From contig DBAZ01000017.1 in the NCBI GenBank assembly GCA_002291945.1, positions 1 to 24,511 on the forward strand: a stretch of 24,511 nucleotides of DNA. Direction: 5' to 3'. Both the position numbers and the translations under genes were made by a program. The notes under the pieces are model-generated. The model was not told where the DNA came from. It made no database searches and saw only the letters and a list, made by a program, of their open reading frames with translations. The first letter of the stretch is position 1, and every line of letters starts with the position of its first letter. Of this stretch, positions 22,690 through 24,511 are shown in pieces. This DNA comes from Tepidimonas sp. UBA997 (GTDB taxonomy: Bacteria; Pseudomonadota; Gammaproteobacteria; Burkholderiales; Burkholderiaceae_C).

Positions 22690-24031
22690 ACGACGACCCG
22701 TGCGTGGCGTGAAGTCGGGCATGGATGCGGCGGGTCGTACGCCAGACGCCGAAAAGCACCAGAGGAATCAGGGCACCGGTGGCCATCTCGGGGTGTATCG
22801 GCAAGCCGGCGGAATGCAGGGCTTTGCTCACGTACAGCAGCAGACTGATCACATAGTAGGAAATCGCCGCTATCGACAAGCCTTCGACGGTAGTTTGCAG
22901 CCGCAGTTGCATTGCCTGCCCCCGGGTCAGTTTTTCCAGCAATTGCTGATTCTGCCCCTCGGTGGCAATATCGACCCGGGTGCGCAACAAGGCACTGGCA
23001 CGCGACACCCGCTCCGACAGCGAGGACAGACGTTGTGCCGTGGAAGCCACCGTCGCCATGGCCGGGGTGAGTCGCCGCTGCATGAATTCACACAAGGCCT
23101 GCGTGCCGGGAATCGGGACTTCGTGCAACTCGCTCATCCTCTGGGCGACCAGCGCTTCGTAGGCCTCTGTGGCGGAAAAGCGAAACTGATGCTGGGCGAT
23201 GGCTTTCTCCACTTTGGCGGCCAAGCCGACCAGGGTGTCGAGCATCGCCTGGTCTGAGGTCTCGCCTTGCTCCATCGCTTCGGTGATCGTGGCCAGTTGC
23301 GCCTCGGCAGCCGCCAGTTCGGGGGCCAGCGCCTTGGCGGTGGGCAGACCCCGCAAGGCCATGAGCCGGTAAGTTTCCATGTCCAGCAGCCGCTGGAACA
23401 TGCGTCCGGCACGTGTTTCGCTCGTGCCGACCGGAGCCATCACCAGCATGCGTTCAAAGCCACTGGGTCGAAGCTGAAAATCGGTCAGGACCATCGAATG
23501 CCCGTTGCTGCCCACCAGCGAAGCCATCAACTCCCGGTCTGAAAACCACGGCTTGGCCCGAGTGATGCAGTGTTCGACTTCGGACACATCCCCCTGGAGC
23601 ATTGCCAACTGTATGGCACAGAAGGTCGATCCCGGCACCTGCCCCCACCACCCGTCCGGCAGGGCTGGGGGGGGTTGCCAGTCGGCTTCGGCCAACACCC
23701 GATCCGGCTCTTGGGCTAAGGTCTGCAGCAGAGAGTAGCGCGTGAATTCGGTGTGCCGCTCCCACTTCAGCACAAAACCCGGGCACTGCAACTGCAAAAA
23801 GTTGCTGTGGAGGTCCTCGAGTCTGAGGTCGCCTTGTCCGGGCAGGTGCCTGAGGTGTTCGAGTTCCTGCTCACGCGTCACCCCTTCATGGACGACGGCC
23901 AGATACACCACCTGCGCGGGCAGCCGGATTCTTGCGGTCGGACGCGCATGCACCTCGTTGTGGAGCATGCGGCGGTGCTGGTCGTCTGAAGGCAGCGACC
24001 AAGCACGTGGGGGCAGCAAATCGTGGTTCAT
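22688..24031 (-). CDS. DUF3422 family membrane-anchored protein
   Basis: A 447-residue protein of the DUF3422 family, whose function is not established. It opens with a conserved block (LHNEVHARPTARIRLPAQVV) followed by an alpha/beta N-terminal domain. Helical regions in the second half (AAEAQLATITEAMEQGE; RLSSLSERVSRASALLRTRV) look coiled-coil forming. Near the C-terminus there are probably two membrane segments, around IAAISYYVISLLLYVS and MATGALIPLVLFGVW, followed by a basic tail (RRIHARLHATH). This gives a mostly cytoplasmic protein anchored at its C-terminus, comparable in outline to CorA-like topology but without a visible GMN motif. It converges on the sulfide dehydrogenase operon. It is separated from rplS by a terminator, so it should have its own promoter. 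Confidence 0.9.
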   Translation of the reverse strand: MNHDLLPPRAWSLPSDDQHRRMLHNEVHARPTARIRLPAQVVYLAVVHEGVTREQELEHLRHLPGQGDLRLEDLHSNFLQLQCPGFVLKWERHTEFTRYSLLQTLAQEPDRVLAEADWQPPPALPDGWWGQVPGSTFCAIQLAMLQGDVSEVEHCITRAKPWFSDRELMASLVGSNGHSMVLTDFQLRPSGFERMLVMAPVGTSETRAGRMFQRLLDMETYRLMALRGLPTAKALAPELAAAEAQLATITEAMEQGETSDQAMLDTLVGLAAKVEKAIAQHQFRFSATEAYEALVAQRMSELHEVPIPGTQALCEFMQRRLTPAMATVASTAQRLSSLSERVSRASALLRTRVDIATEGQNQQLLEKLTRGQAMQLRLQTTVEGLSIAAISYYVISLLLYVSKALHSAGLPIHPEMATGALIPLVLFGVWRTTRRIHARLHATHGSS

Positions 24032-24037
24032 GCGCAG

Positions 24038-24050
24038 GCGATAATATCGC
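24038..24050. promoter_or_regulatory. AT-centred palindrome before the DUF3422 gene
   Basis: GCGATA-A-TATCGC is a perfect dyad seven bases upstream of the DUF3422 ATG. On the minus strand it contains TATTAT, which could be a -10 box giving a very short leader. A good -35-like TTGACC (24065-24060) is present but only 13 bp away, which is too close for a standard promoter. It may be an operator or part of a non-standard promoter. Confidence 0.35.
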
Positions 24051-24080
24051 GGGTGTTCGGGTCAAGCATGACAAAACACA

Positions 24081-24116
24081 AAAAAACCGGTAGCCGTACA
24101 AAGCTCCCGGTTTTTT
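24081..24116 (-). terminator. Rho-independent terminator after rplS
   Basis: AAAAAACCGG (24081-24090) and CCGGTTTTTT (24107-24116) form a perfect inverted repeat around a 16-nt loop, so a T run follows the stem on either strand. It lies about 40 bp after the rplS stop and should end the rplS transcript. Confidence 0.88.
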
Positions 24117-24153
24117 AGGTGCAGCCGCCGCCGCACGCGCGTTGAGCAGCCGA

Positions 24154-24510
24154 TCAGGCGCCCAGCTTTTCCTTGATGCGGGCCGACTTGCCGCTGCGGT
24201 CACGCAGGTAATACAGCTTGGCACGGCGCACGTCACCACGGCGCTTGACTTCGATCTTGGCGATACGGGGGCTGTACAGCGGGAAGGTACGCTCCACACC
24301 TTCGCCGTTGGAGATCTTGCGCACGATGAAGCTGGAGTTCAGGCCACGGTTGCGACGGGCAATCACCACGCCTTCGTAAGCCTGGACACGCTTGCGGTTG
24401 CCTTCGACCACGTTCACACTCACGATGACGGTGTCGCCGGGGGCGAATTCGGGGATTTCCTTGTTCAGGCGAGCAATTTCTTCTTGCTCCAGGGTCTGGA
24501 TCAGGTTCAT
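24154..24510 (-). CDS. rplS: 50S ribosomal protein L19
   Basis: L19 sits at the interface of the ribosomal subunits. The 118-residue protein is complete: MNLIQTLEQEEIARLNKEIP at the start, then FAPGDTVIVSVNVVEG, the conserved VQAYEGVVIARRNRGLNSSF, VERTFPLYSPRI and the C-terminal YYLRDRSGKSARIKEKL. The beta-type start MNLIQTLEQEEI supports a betaproteobacterial host. The ATG is at 24510-24508, one base from the window edge. The genes usually upstream (trmD, rimM, rpsP) would lie outside. Confidence 0.97.
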   Translation of the reverse strand: MNLIQTLEQEEIARLNKEIPEFAPGDTVIVSVNVVEGNRKRVQAYEGVVIARRNRGLNSSFIVRKISNGEGVERTFPLYSPRIAKIEVKRRGDVRRAKLYYLRDRSGKSARIKEKLGA

Positions 24511-24511
24511 G

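Overview
The window is GC-rich, tightly packed chromosomal DNA from a betaproteobacterium, most likely of the order Burkholderiales. I infer this from protein similarity (RplS, RplY and RecN have beta-type sequences) and from gene neighbourhoods I associate with that group: mutM/dynamin-like/mutY, TPR/lolB/ispE/tRNA-Gln/prs/rplY/pth, and coaD/rsmD/M16/M16/ftsY. A flavocytochrome c sulfide dehydrogenase pair near the right end suggests that the organism can oxidise sulfide. No species is claimed.

Layout. Positions 1-1283 are the only clearly accessory part. They hold the start of an unrecognised gene that runs off the left edge, a 185-residue conserved hypothetical gene, and a RhuM-family gene that has lost its N-terminal part and carries a one-base frameshift. 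This cluster abuts the 3' end of a CAT-anticodon tRNA, a common integration site. Positions 1384-5881 hold hrcA, divergent from nadK-recN-rapZ, the last three being overlapping genes. Positions 5868-9735 (minus strand) run mutM, a dynamin-like GTPase, then mutY, so two 8-oxoguanine repair glycosylases flank a large GTPase. Positions 9782-15606 (plus strand) hold a secreted TPR protein, lolB, ispE, tRNA-Gln, prs, rplY and pth, with two good terminators. Positions 15583-19860 (minus strand) hold two M16 peptidase-like genes, rsmD, coaD and a YfhL-type ferredoxin, with ftsY diverging at 19891. Positions 21038-22633 are the sulfide dehydrogenase operon, with its own promoter and terminator. The right end has a DUF3422 membrane protein and rplS on the minus strand.

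How the genes work together. Most are housekeeping: heat-shock repression, NAD(P) supply, DNA repair (RecN, MutM, MutY), outer-membrane lipoprotein insertion (LolB), isoprenoid precursors (IspE), PRPP, CoA, translation (L25, L19, Pth, RsmD, tRNAs) and membrane targeting (FtsY). ATGA-type start/stop overlaps are frequent, and convergent genes overlap at their 3' ends. The M16 pair is a plausible split-site heterodimer: one protein has the zinc motif, the other the Arg/Tyr motif. I do not see a complete, clearly new system. The best candidates for a second look are the degraded RhuM cluster at the tRNA, the GTPase between mutM and mutY, an interrupted inverted repeat at 16391-16478, and a 9-bp in-frame tandem repeat in recN.
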